Shown in pieces: positions 1 through 10,663 of a DNA stretch of 64,000 nt. Numbering within the stretch: the stretch's first letter is position 1; every line of letters starts with the position of its first letter. The stretch comes from Lunularia cruciata. Lineage: Eukaryota; Streptophyta; Marchantiopsida; Lunulariales; Lunulariaceae. The notes under the pieces were generated by a model. The model was not told the DNA's origin. It saw nothing but the letters and a program-made list of their open reading frames with translations, and made no database searches. The stretch is taken from positions 2,981,001 through 3,045,000 of the forward strand of contig OX419758.1 in assembly GCA_948567375.1 (NCBI GenBank). The letters run 5' to 3'. A program made the translations under genes and the position numbers.

Positions 1-1043
1 TTTGAGCACTCTCCCTTCTCATACTTGCTCTCAACCATATCTATGGATGCTATCCCCTTACCTTTGTTGGGATTAGGAGCCACTTGGGTTTCACTACCTC
101 CCTCTTTCCCTCTATTGGCTCCCTCATAACCCCTTCCTCCATGGTAAGTGGAATTTGGGCAATTCCTTTGGATATGGCCTCTTCCTCCACAACCAAAACA
201 ACTTCTATCATTGAAATTGTTGGCTGGTTGGCCTCCTCTATATGGATAGTTTCCATAACTCCTAGGCCCTCTCCCTACATTCTGATCCATCTCTCTCTTC
301 TCCCATAGTTGCACCACATTGATCTTGAGATCCGCAAGTTGTTTTGTGATGGTTTGGAGTGGATCTTTTGGTGGAGGTGCAAGAACTGGAGCAACTACTA
401 CTTGTGGTGCAACCCTTGTCACCAAAGTATCAGAAGTTCCACCATACTTGTAGCCTTGAGGAGGATGCACAACCTCCTTCACCACCAAATCACTCTCATC
501 CACTTCCAAACTCTCCTCCATACGAATTGCGATCTTGATAGCTTCAACCTTGGAAGAAGGTTTCTCATATCTCACCTTGCTTCTAATTTGTGGTCTCAAT
601 CCTCCCACAAAATTCTTGGTGAGCATGGCCCCTATGCCAATCATTGTAGTCTCCACATCATCCCCACCCTTCCTCAACACTATGCGAAATCTGGACTCCA
701 ACTTTTCCACTCTTTCCACATAGACTCTCACTTTCTCTCCATCTCCTTGCTTGAGAAATGTAACCTCACTCATCAATCTCTCATAACTATCATCAGGAAG
801 AAAGTTCTCAATGAGTGCTGAAGTCAAAGTCTCCCAAGACTCCTCTTCCCCCTCTCTCCTCTCTCTCTTTTGGTATTCTGACTCATACCATGTAAGTGCT
901 ACATCCTCAAAGAAATCTGGTAATAATGAGGCCCACTCATTCTTCCTCCTCTCATTGTTTCCTATGCAAGCTCTCTTGAAGTCTCTCACAAAGGCCTCCA
1001 CATCTTCTCCATCCTTGCCAAAGAAAATTGGAAGTTTTCCCAT
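1..1043 (-). CDS. LTR retrotransposon gag protein (partial, runs off the left edge)
   Basis: Reading the minus strand from the ATG at 1041-1043 gives at least 347 codons with no stop before the window edge. The protein opens MGKLPIFFGKDGEDVEAF and contains VALTWYESEY, the usual layout of the Ty3/gypsy gag (retrotrans_gag) domain. A basic, Gly/Asn/Pro-rich linker follows, then a CX2CX4HX4C zinc knuckle (CFGCGGRGHIQRNC, residues about 282-295, DNA 159-200). Gag packages the element's RNA in cytoplasmic particles; the knuckle binds nucleic acid. Upstream in the same orientation lie an extra ORF, a primer-binding site and an LTR, so this is the 5' part of one element. Protease and polymerase would lie left of the window. 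The frame is open, so the copy may be fairly young. Confidence 0.85.
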   Translation of the reverse strand, partial: MGKLPIFFGKDGEDVEAFVRDFKRACIGNNERRKNEWASLLPDFFEDVALTWYESEYQKRERREGEEESWETLTSALIENFLPDDSYERLMSEVTFLKQGDGEKVRVYVERVEKLESRFRIVLRKGGDDVETTMIGIGAMLTKNFVGGLRPQIRSKVRYEKPSSKVEAIKIAIRMEESLEVDESDLVVKEVVHPPQGYKYGGTSDTLVTRVAPQVVVAPVLAPPPKDPLQTITKQLADLKINVVQLWEKREMDQNVGRGPRSYGNYPYRGGQPANNFNDRSCFGCGGRGHIQRNCPNSTYHGGRGYEGANRGKEGGSETQVAPNPNKGKGIASIDMVESKYEKGECS

Positions 1044-1283
1044 CTTAACCCCTCACTATCTTTCTTTTCTCTCAAAATTTTTATTTTTTTCTCTTTTCTT
1101 TTCTCTCACTCTATAGCTAATAGAGTATATATATGACTAACACCATCTGAGAATAATCCACTCTAGGGAAAACAAAAGGTTCAGGTTGCTCCAAGATTTC
1201 TATAGCAACATCAAATCCTAGAGTGCATATTAATCTAACTCTCATGGATAGTTTATCCATAAGTTGAAAGATTATCTCCATCA

Positions 1284-1760
1284 CTAATCTTGAGAACTAG
1301 CTGATGAAGGTGGTAGTATTTCTGTAGCTGTACTAAGACTCTCTCCAAGATCCTTCACCAAAGTTTCCAAAAGTGCTTTTACTCCACTACACTCATGTCC
1401 TTTTGGAAGTCCTTCAACTCCACAAACCTCACACAACTCCTTGGTCTTAGATCTCCTCCCTCCCAATCTTGGTGAAGAAGGTCCAACATGCAAACCCAAG
1501 TCAAGTAAGCCTCTCCTTTCCCTCAATCTCTTGCTCTCAAAGGTCAATGGACATGAACTTGCCTTATGTCCCTTCTCTCCACATAGAAAGCACTTAGACT
1601 CACTCTTTCCTCCAAGTGGTGTAGGTTTTTGGATCCTCTCAACACTCTCTTCAAATTCTATTGTAAACTCTCTTTTCCTCAAATCTACCCCTACAATCAT
1701 CACCTCAAACCCTTGGGGAACCTTGCATAATCTCAATTTCCACTCTTGATGGCACTCCAT
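1284..1760 (-). CDS. Extra zinc-knuckle ORF between LTR and gag (158 aa)
   Basis: An uninterrupted 158-residue frame with an in-frame TAG a few codons before the ATG. Residues 57-70 form a CX2CX4HX4C zinc knuckle (CFLCGEKGHKASSC). A second Cys/His cluster follows at C110, C113, H122, C124 (CEVCGVEGLPKGHEC). The N-terminal part (DLRKREFTIEFEESVERIQK before the knuckle) resembles the DUF4283-plus-CCHC layout of plant retroelement ORF1 proteins; that comparison is from memory. It sits in the leader between the primer-binding site and gag, where most Ty3 elements have no ORF. It could be an accessory nucleic-acid-binding protein of the element or a captured fragment. Confidence 0.6.
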   Translation of the reverse strand: MECHQEWKLRLCKVPQGFEVMIVGVDLRKREFTIEFEESVERIQKPTPLGGKSESKCFLCGEKGHKASSCPLTFESKRLRERRGLLDLGLHVGPSSPRLGGRRSKTKELCEVCGVEGLPKGHECSGVKALLETLVKDLGESLSTATEILPPSSASSQD

Positions 1761-2595
1761 GTTCCCAAGATGAATCTAAACACTCAAACATGCTTTTGTT
1801 GATCTCAAACTTCTCATGCATGGGATCTCCACTCTGTAGAATTGACACTTCCTCACAATGTCACTCAAATCTCCCAACCAATATGTCACAGTCCTCTGAA
1901 ATTTTGCACACTTGATAACAACTCCAGGGCGTCCCTCCTTGCAAAATTTCAGATCTTTTCATCAAGCCATTTGGCCTAAACACCTTTCTATTCAGCACCC
2001 ATATTTCAGATTTGGTCTGAAAACCACCCCCCTCACTTCAAAAACTCATTTCTCCCTCCGAAAGAACGATCTCTCTCTAATTTTTGTGGCAGCAGGTAGG
2101 ATACAATGCACTAAATTTTCTTGGAAATTTTTAAGACAATTCACTGAAAATTGAAGAAATGGCAGACTCTGTACAATTTTCCAGAGAGCATGCAGTTGCG
2201 GGAGCACTTTACCCTATCAACTTTCAAAAATTCTAGCCCAGTGCGCATAGAAGCTCTCACAATAATTTCAAGTTTGCTAACTGAAAGATAACCCAAGCTA
2301 TCATGTGTAAAAATCTCAAATCCAGATCTCAAACTTGAGATTTTGCCCAGAATCACCTTAATCCCCAAAATCTGCAATCCACCTCACACAATCTCTCCAA
2401 TTCCTCTCATGTGTACAAGATGTACAAAATCACCTCAAAGACATCATAATGAACTACAGGGTATACAAATGGATCTTGGTTCTCTAACATAAGTTCAGCC
2501 CTCTCCTCTCCTAATGTTCTCTCCAAGTGAGCTCCCATAGCCTCCTTCTGCCTAATGTAGAATTGGACGCGGAACATTATCTTGCCTTCTAGAGA
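1761..2595 (-). other. Leader of the LTR element upstream of the zinc-knuckle ORF
   Basis: Sequence between the primer-binding site and the extra ORF. Minus-strand frames are partly open (about 2141-2377 and 2407-2640) but broken by stops. The part next to the zinc-knuckle ORF reads like a decayed upstream extension of that protein in shifting frames. No independent gene is supported. Confidence 0.4.
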
Positions 2596-2614
2596 GGTCC
2601 CGGCAACGGAACCA
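2596..2614 (-). other. Primer-binding site matching tRNA-Glu
   Basis: On the minus strand this reads TGGTTCCGTTGCCGGGACC. Its first 16-17 bases are the exact complement of a plant tRNA-Glu 3' end (acceptor CAACGGA plus discriminator A plus CCA). It lies 4 bases inside the LTR end, the normal position for priming minus-strand DNA synthesis. This fixes the element's orientation as minus. Confidence 0.75.
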
Positions 2615-2618
2615 AAAA

Positions 2619-3310
2619 TGTAAGCCGGCCTGTCTCTCACTCAAGATGAACCTCTGATGGCTATTATGGTAGCGCACCATGGACTAAGAAGGCAAGGAAC
2701 TCGAACTCCATCATACTCCTCCAAGGCTAACACTCCAAGGCTCAAGACATTGCTCACTAGAGAACTCAATGAAAGAGAGATAGTTGCAAATGAAAAGATG
2801 ATGAGTACCTCCTCACCCCTTGTTTATATACATGTGAAATAGTTACGTACCAAAGTTACTAATTACCATTGTAACTCAAGTTACTAGACTAAAAGTCAAG
2901 TAAAGTCAAAAAGTAGAAAGGAATATCCATTCACATGGGCATATTCCCCTAAGCATGTGGTCTTATCTTGACCCAACCACTAAAGCAAGGATTCCTTCAC
3001 ATGGGCTATCCTTGGACTAAAGAAGAATCCAAAACAAAAAGGCTTGCGGGCCCAAGAGTTCTCAACTCTTTCCCCAAAGCCAAACACCTAGGAATAATAC
3101 CAAGTCAACACACTAAAATCCAAAATAGTGGTGCTCATTTTTTCTACTTCCTCTAAAGTAAGGTCCCATCTATCTTAGCTATGACTAACTTTAGCTAACC
3201 ATGACTAATATAGAACCATCCTTTATCTCTATATAAATAATATCTCTTAAGTACTTATAATACCAAGCTAAATATCACAATACCATACACATGCACAAAT
3301 GGGTGTTACA
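2619..3310 (-). repeat. 5' LTR of the Ty3-type element
   Basis: On the minus strand the unit begins TGTAACACCC and ends GGCTTACA, giving the TG...CA termini of an LTR, about 692 bp long, directly followed by the primer-binding site. Much of it is repeated at 16804-17469, for example the shared stretch around 2640-2690 and 16827-16880 (ATGGCTATTATGGTAGC) and the 'TTTATATACATGTGAAA'-like segment. The partner 3' LTR is outside the window, so LTR-LTR divergence cannot be judged here. Confidence 0.75.
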
Positions 3311-5560
3311 CTTCTCATTTTCATTGCATGGATTTGATGTTTGGAGGTAGTACCAAAAATTTTTGCCCTACACTTGTAAGTGTTGGTTTAGGGTATGGAG
3401 ACAAGTCTCAAAAGAGGAAGAAGGTGCTTAAAGTGAATTCAATGTCTACTCATGTGTATGCTTTCTTCCAAGACATTGCTAGCCATATGAAATTGAGGAT
3501 TGAAAATTTTGAAGTTACAGAGAGGATTGGAATCAACTCTGATAGAAACCACAAATTTTGCTAAGATGGAGAAGAATAGGACCAAAGTTGAAGCTAATTG
3601 GAATCATCTAGTTGGAGAAGTTAGATTCCATGAAGATGGTCCGTAGTTTGAAATAGGAAGCAAAATAGGAGAAAAATCTATTCAAGGAGAGAAAGTTCAG
3701 AGCCAAGAGAGTAGATGGTCCACGCAATGATTTTCTAGCTCGAGCTTGTAGATGGTCCATGCAAACCATGGTATTCTTCATAAGATTGGGTGTATGAAAG
3801 GTAGGTATATTAAGGTAGAGATCCAAGGCAATAAATGCACTATAAGGTCTATGAGTGAAATCTCTTTGATTGTCCCTATACCCATCTAGTTGAGCATCTC
3901 CTCAAAGACATGTGGGATTGGGGGTATGACCAACTAGTGTACACTTGGAGAGCACCTCATAGAGGTGATTGAAAAAATCTAACCTTGTGCTATTTGTCCA
4001 AATAAGAACCTCAAAGTGTAACATGCAAAACTCCATAAACTCTCTAACTCTTAAGTGATGTGCACATCTGAAAGTACTCTTTGCTCTATAATGCACCCAT
4101 ACATGCCATTGTATTTAAAACATAGATACTTTTGTACTAAGATAGACCATTGGGAGCAAAGATAATTGGTATCCCACAAAAGATCCATCAAACAACCAAT
4201 ATCTAACATTAAAGTCTTCCTCCATCTCTCATGCATATAAATAAGGTGAGGAATGAAGTCTCTAGTTAAAGTCATTCTTTGTCTCAACCTTCCAAGTCTA
4301 GAGAGCTCACAAAAATGTCCTCTTCCTCTCCTCTAGCAAGTCAAGAAACTCCTTGGTCACCACAAATGTATGGGATGGAAGAGCTTTACCAACTCATGGT
4401 CTTTAGACAACCATATCCATGTCTAATGTCAACAAACTAGGCTCTCCTTTTGGTAGGCCAACTATATCTAGATCAGTTTGTGTCTCCAATGAACATTTCT
4501 TCCTCACAATGGCTTCTCACTAGGCTCTCCAAGTATATCATGATTTATTTGTCTCTCAAAAGAATGTGTCACTCTCTAAACACTAGATAAGAAGTCTAAT
4601 CGACCCATTTGAGATCCCTAAGTGATCCTTGCTATACCATCTATCTGAGCCTTGTGAGTGTTGATATCTATACTATTAGTCTAATTCAACCTATAATTTT
4701 GAAGCCAAGAGGTCTAGTCATAGCCGCAAGGACAAAAGCCTACCTTCTCTCAATGGCCTCATCTAGTAATCTTCTCATCTGATCAAGTGAACTATCGGTC
4801 TCAAGTAATTGAAAATGGATCCTCTCCAACCTCTTCATATTGAAAGTAAATTTCTCATGTAAAACATCTCTTAAATCTTATAAGCCTCAACCATGGCTTG
4901 CAAATGTCTCACTTGTGAGTCTAATGCATCCAAACTCTCCCTATGAATATGCTTCATCTCTAGTCTCTCCTTCTAAATCCAATAAATCTAAACCATAGAG
5001 GCATGATGTCTCACCTTAGTATCAAGTGCCTCTAACCTCTTACTAAGAATATTGTCCCTCTCGTATGAGAAAGCATTTGGAACAAAATGATAAACTAGCA
5101 ACTTTTCTGTATTTTTGTCCTAATGTGTTGGAGATGCCTTCAATTCTATACAAAGAGCATCCTAATGATGAACCACCTCAATGAACAACAAGCAACTCAT
5201 TGTAATCATCATCTACAACAAATTGGTTAACATTCATAGATCATCTCATAGAGATTATCAAAAGTTATATAAAAAAATTCATTATTTTCATTGTAATAGC
5301 TATAATCTAGAAGTAATAGAATGAGCCACTGCAGTTTTCATTGCTTTCCACCATCAATTTCCTACATCTTTCAAGCCTAAACCATCTTTTTTTGACCATC
5401 TAAACCTTCAGGCCCTTAACCATTATCTGCAAAATTTAGTGAGAATATATTTGAGGTGGATTGAAAGTTAGTTTAACTATTACTATATTATTCATTATGC
5501 GTGACTTGATATATCCCATTGCGGTGGAGATGCTCTAAGAAGGGTTTGCAATCTTCCCCA
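3311..5560. other. Low-complexity AT/CT-rich stretch, no gene recognised
   Basis: Mostly AT-rich sequence with runs rich in CTC/TCT on the plus strand. A 78-codon frame at 3328-3564 (+) and a 78-codon frame at 4051-4287 (-) are open but match nothing I recognise. The texture is like the repeat islands later in the window, so this is probably decayed transposon sequence left of the receptor relics. Confidence 0.35.
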
Positions 5561-5564
5561 TCTC

Positions 5565-6380
5565 AATAGACTGACTTCATTGACATCCCTTACATATGGT
5601 GCATTCCTCGGACTTACAACTCTCCCCCGCTTAGATAGATCTCTTGGCAAAGTTGCATATTTTTGAGTTAATGTTCACTGATCTTCCCAATTTAAGGGAT
5701 TCTTGCTCATTGGAACGTCTGAGATTGGCATGGTTGCTCAATCTCATCAAAGTATCAAAGCTACCTTTGCTTTTTCCAAACTATGGTGGCTTTGTATAGT
5801 TGGGGTAAAGGAAATCCCCAGTTTTTGTGGACTTAGTTCTATGAGGAACTTAACTCTTAGAAGGATACATGAGCTACAGATCTTTTTGCAGCTGCCTTTG
5901 TTGTTGGACAGACTAGAAGTTGGCAAATTTCAGAGATGTGTAGTGTGACCGGATTGGCTTTGGCCGTTTCAAGAGGAGATCCGCTCTGTATATGCATGCT
6001 AGGGAAATTTACCTCTGGAATGGTAGTGTTCAAACCCGGTAAATCTGTCTGTTCGGTGTCAAGTGGCTCAAAAGACAGTTTTTCAATAGATGTTTATCTT
6101 CTGGGTCCATCTCACCATTTATCGGGATGAGGTAAGAGAAGGAGGTTGCAGTCATATCAAAATTTTGCAACACGTGCCAAAGAAGCTATTTTTCTATGCT
6201 ACACTTACTACATCAGCTGCAAAGAATGGTAGATTGTTTTGTTGATTTAGGTTTGATCTCGTCTTTCCATTCACTTTTTCATCACCCCCTTTGATCCATA
6301 CTCAAGGACATACAACGTTGACACATCAACCCAATTTCAGATGGGCAAAATCTGAATGGCATGAGCCGGAGCTCCCCTCT
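5565..6380 (+). pseudogene. Decayed 3' part of a hydrolase-NBS-LRR receptor gene (copy 1)
   Basis: This stretch aligns along its length with the 3' coding end and downstream flank of the receptor gene at about 15005-15690. Shared pieces include CTTCATTGACATCCCTTACA, GATCTTCCCAATTTA, the CGLSS LRR segment and the 'GGCTCAAAAGACAG' tail. Frames at 5703-5948 and 5936-6130 are fragments of the LRR C-terminus, broken by stops and shifts. The 5' parts (hydrolase, NB-ARC, first LRRs) are absent. It is useful as an outgroup: at 5826-5845 it reads GGACTTAGTTCTATG, without the 4-bp duplication that breaks the frame of the main gene. Confidence 0.8.
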
Positions 6381-7205
6381 TATTTATCTGAGTAGGTTGA
6401 GATACAAAGTCAGTCACTTGATTGGGATACTTAAAGATCATCTGATTTCAGGAATAAATTCACACGACCATCCTAAAATTTGGTATAGTTAGTCGTGACA
6501 AAGAAATCTCAATTTTTCTAAATTAATATGATACACACAAATTTTGTACAATGTGACTTATTTCTAAAAATTGAGAAGAAGAGAGCTAATTAGTCCAAAG
6601 CACAATTATTGAGCAAAACAATAACTAAACTTTAGACTTATGTAAAACATAAATATATCTCATTACGTACAGCAAGCAATTAAAATGGTACTTACATTAT
6701 CCTTCATTTGTCGACAAGTTTTGCTCAAGCGTCTAGGTGTTGGAAGTAAATTCAAATAATAGAGATCCAATAACATAATCATTTCATGGATGGAAACTAG
6801 CTGATAATTATATAAAGAAGAGAATAAATTATATTGTATTTAATTTTTATTGTGATCAGTTATTTGACTAGTACCAATCTCCAAGCTTTTGGAAAGTTCT
6901 GGTACAAGTGAATATTATAAACACCGATTATCACATTGTCAAAATATAATGTTATATGATCAATGTATCATCAAATGCCATATAATACCATGGTTGCTCA
7001 TTTTGAGAGAATTATTTATGTTTTGAACTTTTATTCAACCTAATATTTCAGAATTGGAGGACTGGCTAACTCTTGGAGATTGATTGACTTATTTTGAAGT
7101 TCTAATGGCAGAATCCTTGGTGCTATTTTTATATGCCAGTATCCAAAAAATGCTGGTGTTATGTATAGAAAAGTATGGAACTTAATCTTCAAATTCTGAT
7201 CATAG
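6381..7205. other. AT-rich segment absent from the main receptor locus
   Basis: In the main gene the two flanks of this segment are adjacent (about 15690 joins 15697), while here they are about 950 bp apart. Either this is an insertion in copy 1 or the main locus lost it. The part nearest the pseudogene (to about 6380) also matches the third copy at 8080-8440, so at least that part is ancestral. No ORF of note. Confidence 0.5.
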
Positions 7206-7338
7206 CTTCATGGTAAATGTGAGCTTAAATGTAGATTAATTTTCATAATTAATGAATAATCCATTCATTTCATTAAAAAAAACATGAATAAGTAATTTCA
7301 TCAGACTTCATGTTTAGGAGTTTTTAGGACCATTTGTT
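7206..7338 (+). repeat. Continuation of the receptor 3' flank (copy 1)
   Basis: Matches 15697-15815 downstream of the main receptor gene. Shared runs include TTTTCATAATTAATGAATAA and AACATGAATAAGTAATTTCA. It is non-coding and marks the right end of the duplicated block. Confidence 0.8.
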
Positions 7339-7340
7339 CT

Positions 7341-8079
7341 AATACCTTTCCCCAACTGAGATACCTTTCCCCAACTGACTTTATCCATTTTGAGAGCGGT
7401 GATCTTTGCTTCTAGCTTTGACTTATACAATCTCAAATTATTTGTCCCTTAAAGGGAATTCTGAGGTAGTAGTCAGTTTTACTATTTTTCTTTTTGCTAC
7501 CTTAGAATCCTCCTTGGCATTTTTTGAGGTGGACTGCTTACTATGATACCTCACCTTTCCTCAGGAGTTTACATTTCTACACCTTTCTATTAGTGAGAAA
7601 GAAGCATATTATTATTTTTAGGTAATGTTGTATTATTAATTTTTATCCTTTTGATATACCAAGGTATAAAGGGGATGGCAATCAACCTTCAGCTTAGAAT
7701 TGTCATCTCTCCAGAGGAAATCTTGTTGTGTGCATTTTGGGGTTGATGTCTCCATGCAGCGGTCTTTACCTTGTTAGAAGCGATTTCTCAATAGCTTTTC
7801 ACTTACATTACAATTGTAGCATTTGAAGGTTTGTAGCTAACGTTATGACCATTTGAAGTTTGCGACAGTGAAGGGAATCCCATTCTTAAGGGTGGAAGGA
7901 CAGTATAGACTCTGATACAAGATCCTCGAGTGTAAACAACGCTCATCAGCTTGATAGCAACTTAGGATTCCCATTCTTGGTTCTTGGGTAAATCCCATTC
8001 ATTCAGTCCCATTCATCCATTCAGAAGAAGATTATGTCATCCTTTATAAATTCATCCTTTTTACCCTCAACGTATTTCG
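7341..8079. other. Intergenic sequence with short repeats
   Basis: No gene recognised. At 7342-7378 an 18-bp unit (ATACCTTTCCCCAACTGA) occurs twice in tandem. At about 7868-7922 is a roughly 50-bp motif (GGAATCCCATTCTT...ACAGTATAGACTCTGATACAAG) that recurs on the same strand at about 30537-30590. Confidence 0.5.
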
Positions 8080-8440
8080 GATCACCTTTAGTGCTTAAAC
8101 TTTTCGTTCACGTCATCCATCTTTGTGCCAAGTGACTCAAAAGACCTTTTTGTATGATACAGTATATCTTCTATGTCCATATCAAAGTAAATAAAGATAA
8201 GAAAGTCAAAGTATATTCACTTTATCAATCTCACCGAGCGCTACAGGAACCGACTTGTATGCTACAAAATCTATCTGCTGCAAAGTAGAGTTCATTGGAT
8301 TGTTTATTTAGGTTGCCTCTTTTGTTTCCGTTGATTCGATCCTCATCTTCCATCATCTGTACTCACCTACGTACCATGTCTGGTTTAAAACATCCATTGA
8401 TACTCAGTTGAATGAATTCTGAATGTCATGAGGTGCACGC
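8080..8440 (+). pseudogene. Third copy of the receptor gene 3' end, strongly decayed
   Basis: Aligns with 6060-6375. Shared pieces include 'AAGTGACTCAAAAGAC', 'TATATCTTCTATGTCCAT', 'CTGCTGCAAAG', 'GATTGTTTATTTAGGTT' and 'TGAATGTCATGAG'. It contains only the last codons and 3' flank of the receptor, with no open frame. Together with copy 1 and the main gene it shows that the receptor once existed as a tandem series here. Confidence 0.65.
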
Positions 8441-9249
8441 AACGTCAGATTAACTAAACTAACTAAACACGAAACAGATATCATAAACGTATCATTTTGA
8501 TAAAACACTCAACGCATGGAGTTTCCTCAACTCGAATGTCTGACTCTATGTTAAAAGTGTTAAGTGTAGAATGGACCTGCCAAGGAAGGTCCGAGTCTCT
8601 TGCGTGACCTATATATGTTACATGTCTATATTGCTTTACAACCATCTCCCTAGAATTTCTAATTTGCCTCCAGCACACCCGTACAGAGAATAAAGCAGAA
8701 GATCGCACTCATAATCCAATGCCATATACCGTGTCCGCGGTTTAACAACAAGATGAGTTTCAATACTGGTTACGACCGCTGGAATGGTTATAGGATACTG
8801 GGTTGCTTTCGAGCAAATTCCATTCCAGTGGTTTCAATGTTTCGACTAGGGTTCATTTAACGGATTGAATCTGTACCTATGGAAAGCTTCGAGAAATCAC
8901 AATGCCTACTCAGATGCTCTCCTTAGCACTTTTTCATTATACAATCCTCTCCGTATATGGTGACAAGGTTCACCGTCCTGTTATAACTCTGAATGGATCA
9001 AGATTCTTGTGTTATTCAGATGTTATTTGAGGGATAAACTATATCTAAACAGAGTGCTTACACATTAGTTGGATGGAGCTCAGATTGAAAGCTCTGATTC
9101 ACCGGTATCTCTCAGTGACGTGAAGAAAATCGACAGAAGAAAACATATTCACAACTTCCAAATTTCAAGGAGAACCTCAATCAAAAGGCATTACCGAACC
9201 CCAACTACGAGGCTCGAGGTGCGGTCTGAACTTAGCAAGGTTCGACGAA
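8441..9249. other. Intergenic, nothing recognised
   Basis: Only short frames such as 8481-8708 (-) and 9069-9275 (+), none with recognisable motifs or a supported splice structure. Confidence 0.4.
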
Positions 9250-9440
9250 TATCTAAGGTTGCTACGGTACTATGATTTCTTATGCCGATACCATTGGGCT
9301 TGGACCCATTTTACCTCTTGCATCTTATCTTTGTGCGGCTCGATGAGATCTTACCATCCTTCTTGTTATCCTAGGCGGTCGCCTTTCTTTACATTCAGTA
9401 CAGTACTATGCCCCTATCGTGGAAATTTATTCCGGACCAA
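9250..9440 (+). mobile_element. 3'-end fragment of a non-LTR-like retroelement
   Basis: Matches the 3' end of the reverse-transcriptase element at 45990-46150: 'GATACCATTGGGCTTGG-CCCATTTTAC', 'TCTTTGTGCGGCTCGATGAGATCTTACCATCCTTC' in diverged form, and the terminal 'GGCGGTCGCCTTTC'. Only the last 150-190 bp is present, as expected of a 5'-truncated insertion. See also 47876-48370, 53661-53930 and 55405-55490. Confidence 0.6.
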
Positions 9441-10460
9441 AAGTAAAATTTTAATCTTTATTTATTGTATACAACAACAGACCCAACACGAGGGTTGAAA
9501 ATGGAGTACGGAACCACCCACAAAGAAGAGAAGACCGCGAGAACTTTAGTGTTGCAGGTAAACGTTGCGCTTTAGGTTTCCAACTTGCTGCGCAGTCTTC
9601 CACAATGTTTGTGAGGGGAATCAGCCATAGTTTTGGACGCTTGATAAATTTCAATCAGTAGTCGCTCTGTAAAAGTAATTGAGATTAAAGTGTAGTCGCT
9701 CTGTTCTGTATTGGAACTGAGTGGAGTGCTGGAGTTGCTGGAATCGGGAAAGAGCCAAGCTCGAGCCGAGCAGGATTTCGGTGATCGAACCTCCGGACTA
9801 AATGCTCGCAAAGGTAACATCTCTTGGTGTGGCCGTGGATGGTGCTGGCTGTTTTGACCAGTCCTGACATCTGCCTTGTCGATGTCAGATCTGCGTGACA
9901 GTAGTGTATAAACAAAGCTCCACTGAGTTTGCCGACTTGTGTCCACTGTTTATCTCCCGATCTGAGTTGTTTGTGTACAAATAGTTTAATGGAGAGACAT
10001 GAAGCACTGGAAATGACAGTTCCCGACGGACATCCGGGAATTTGCATAAGCGACCCTTTTGCTATCCGGAAGCTGTATGATATGCAAATTGTCTATAGAC
10101 TTTGCAGGTCCCAAAACGCACGAATGTCCACTGTGTTAAACTGGAATAAACATCTTCTCTACCCATCATCAGAAATTAGAAAGGTTGCTGTAAAATTCAC
10201 CTGTCTTGAATCAGTCGGAGAGTTTCTGACACGCAATGAGCTCAGGACAGTTCCGGATTGGGATGAAGCTGTACGTGACACAAGATATGAATAAATCACG
10301 TTCAGCGTTGAGCGAGACACGCTCTGGCAACCTGGTTGAGCGGAACTGATATCTCAAGTATGATATTCAAGGTAAGGACATCTCTACCTCTCAAAATGAT
10401 TCCTGGACCTTCTGTTTTCCCTTAGAAATTAACTCCGTGTGTTTCGCTAAAATCTAGTCT
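9441..10460. other. Upstream region of the receptor gene
   Basis: Contains a 121-codon plus-strand frame (9929-10294) and overlapping minus-strand frames (9572-9946, 9685-10047). None carries a motif I recognise and none joins in phase to the receptor's first exon. It may hold the receptor promoter. Confidence 0.35.
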
Positions 10461-10462
10461 GC

Positions 10463-10470
10463 TTTATATA
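10463..10470 (+). promoter_or_regulatory. Possible TATA box of the receptor gene
   Basis: The sequence TTTATATAAT lies about 200 bases before the preferred ATG at 10664 and about 100 before the in-frame ATG at 10562. It is the only convincing TATA-like motif in the stretch. Short upstream ATGs follow it, so start choice is uncertain. Confidence 0.35.
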
Positions 10471-10663
10471 ATATTCAATTTAAACTGGTTGATTTCAGTC
10501 ATGTTATGAAATGTCAGTGCCTGGCTAAAACTTAGAGTTCATTCAATACACTCAATACGCAATGCGTATAAAGTCTCGGTATAAGGTCTCAGTCGATTTC
10601 TCATCAGATTACAGATGGGCTTACTTGGTCCTATCCTCTGACCTCACGATCACATCGGCAAAA

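Noticed and set aside
84-308. Plus-strand frames at 84-308, 309-821 and 811-1116
   Set aside because: They lie opposite the gag protein, which has clear domains on the minus strand.
9929-10294. 121-codon plus-strand frame upstream of the receptor, considered as a first exon or separate gene
   Set aside because: No recognisable motif, overlaps open frames on the other strand, and does not join in phase to exon 1 through a clear splice pair.
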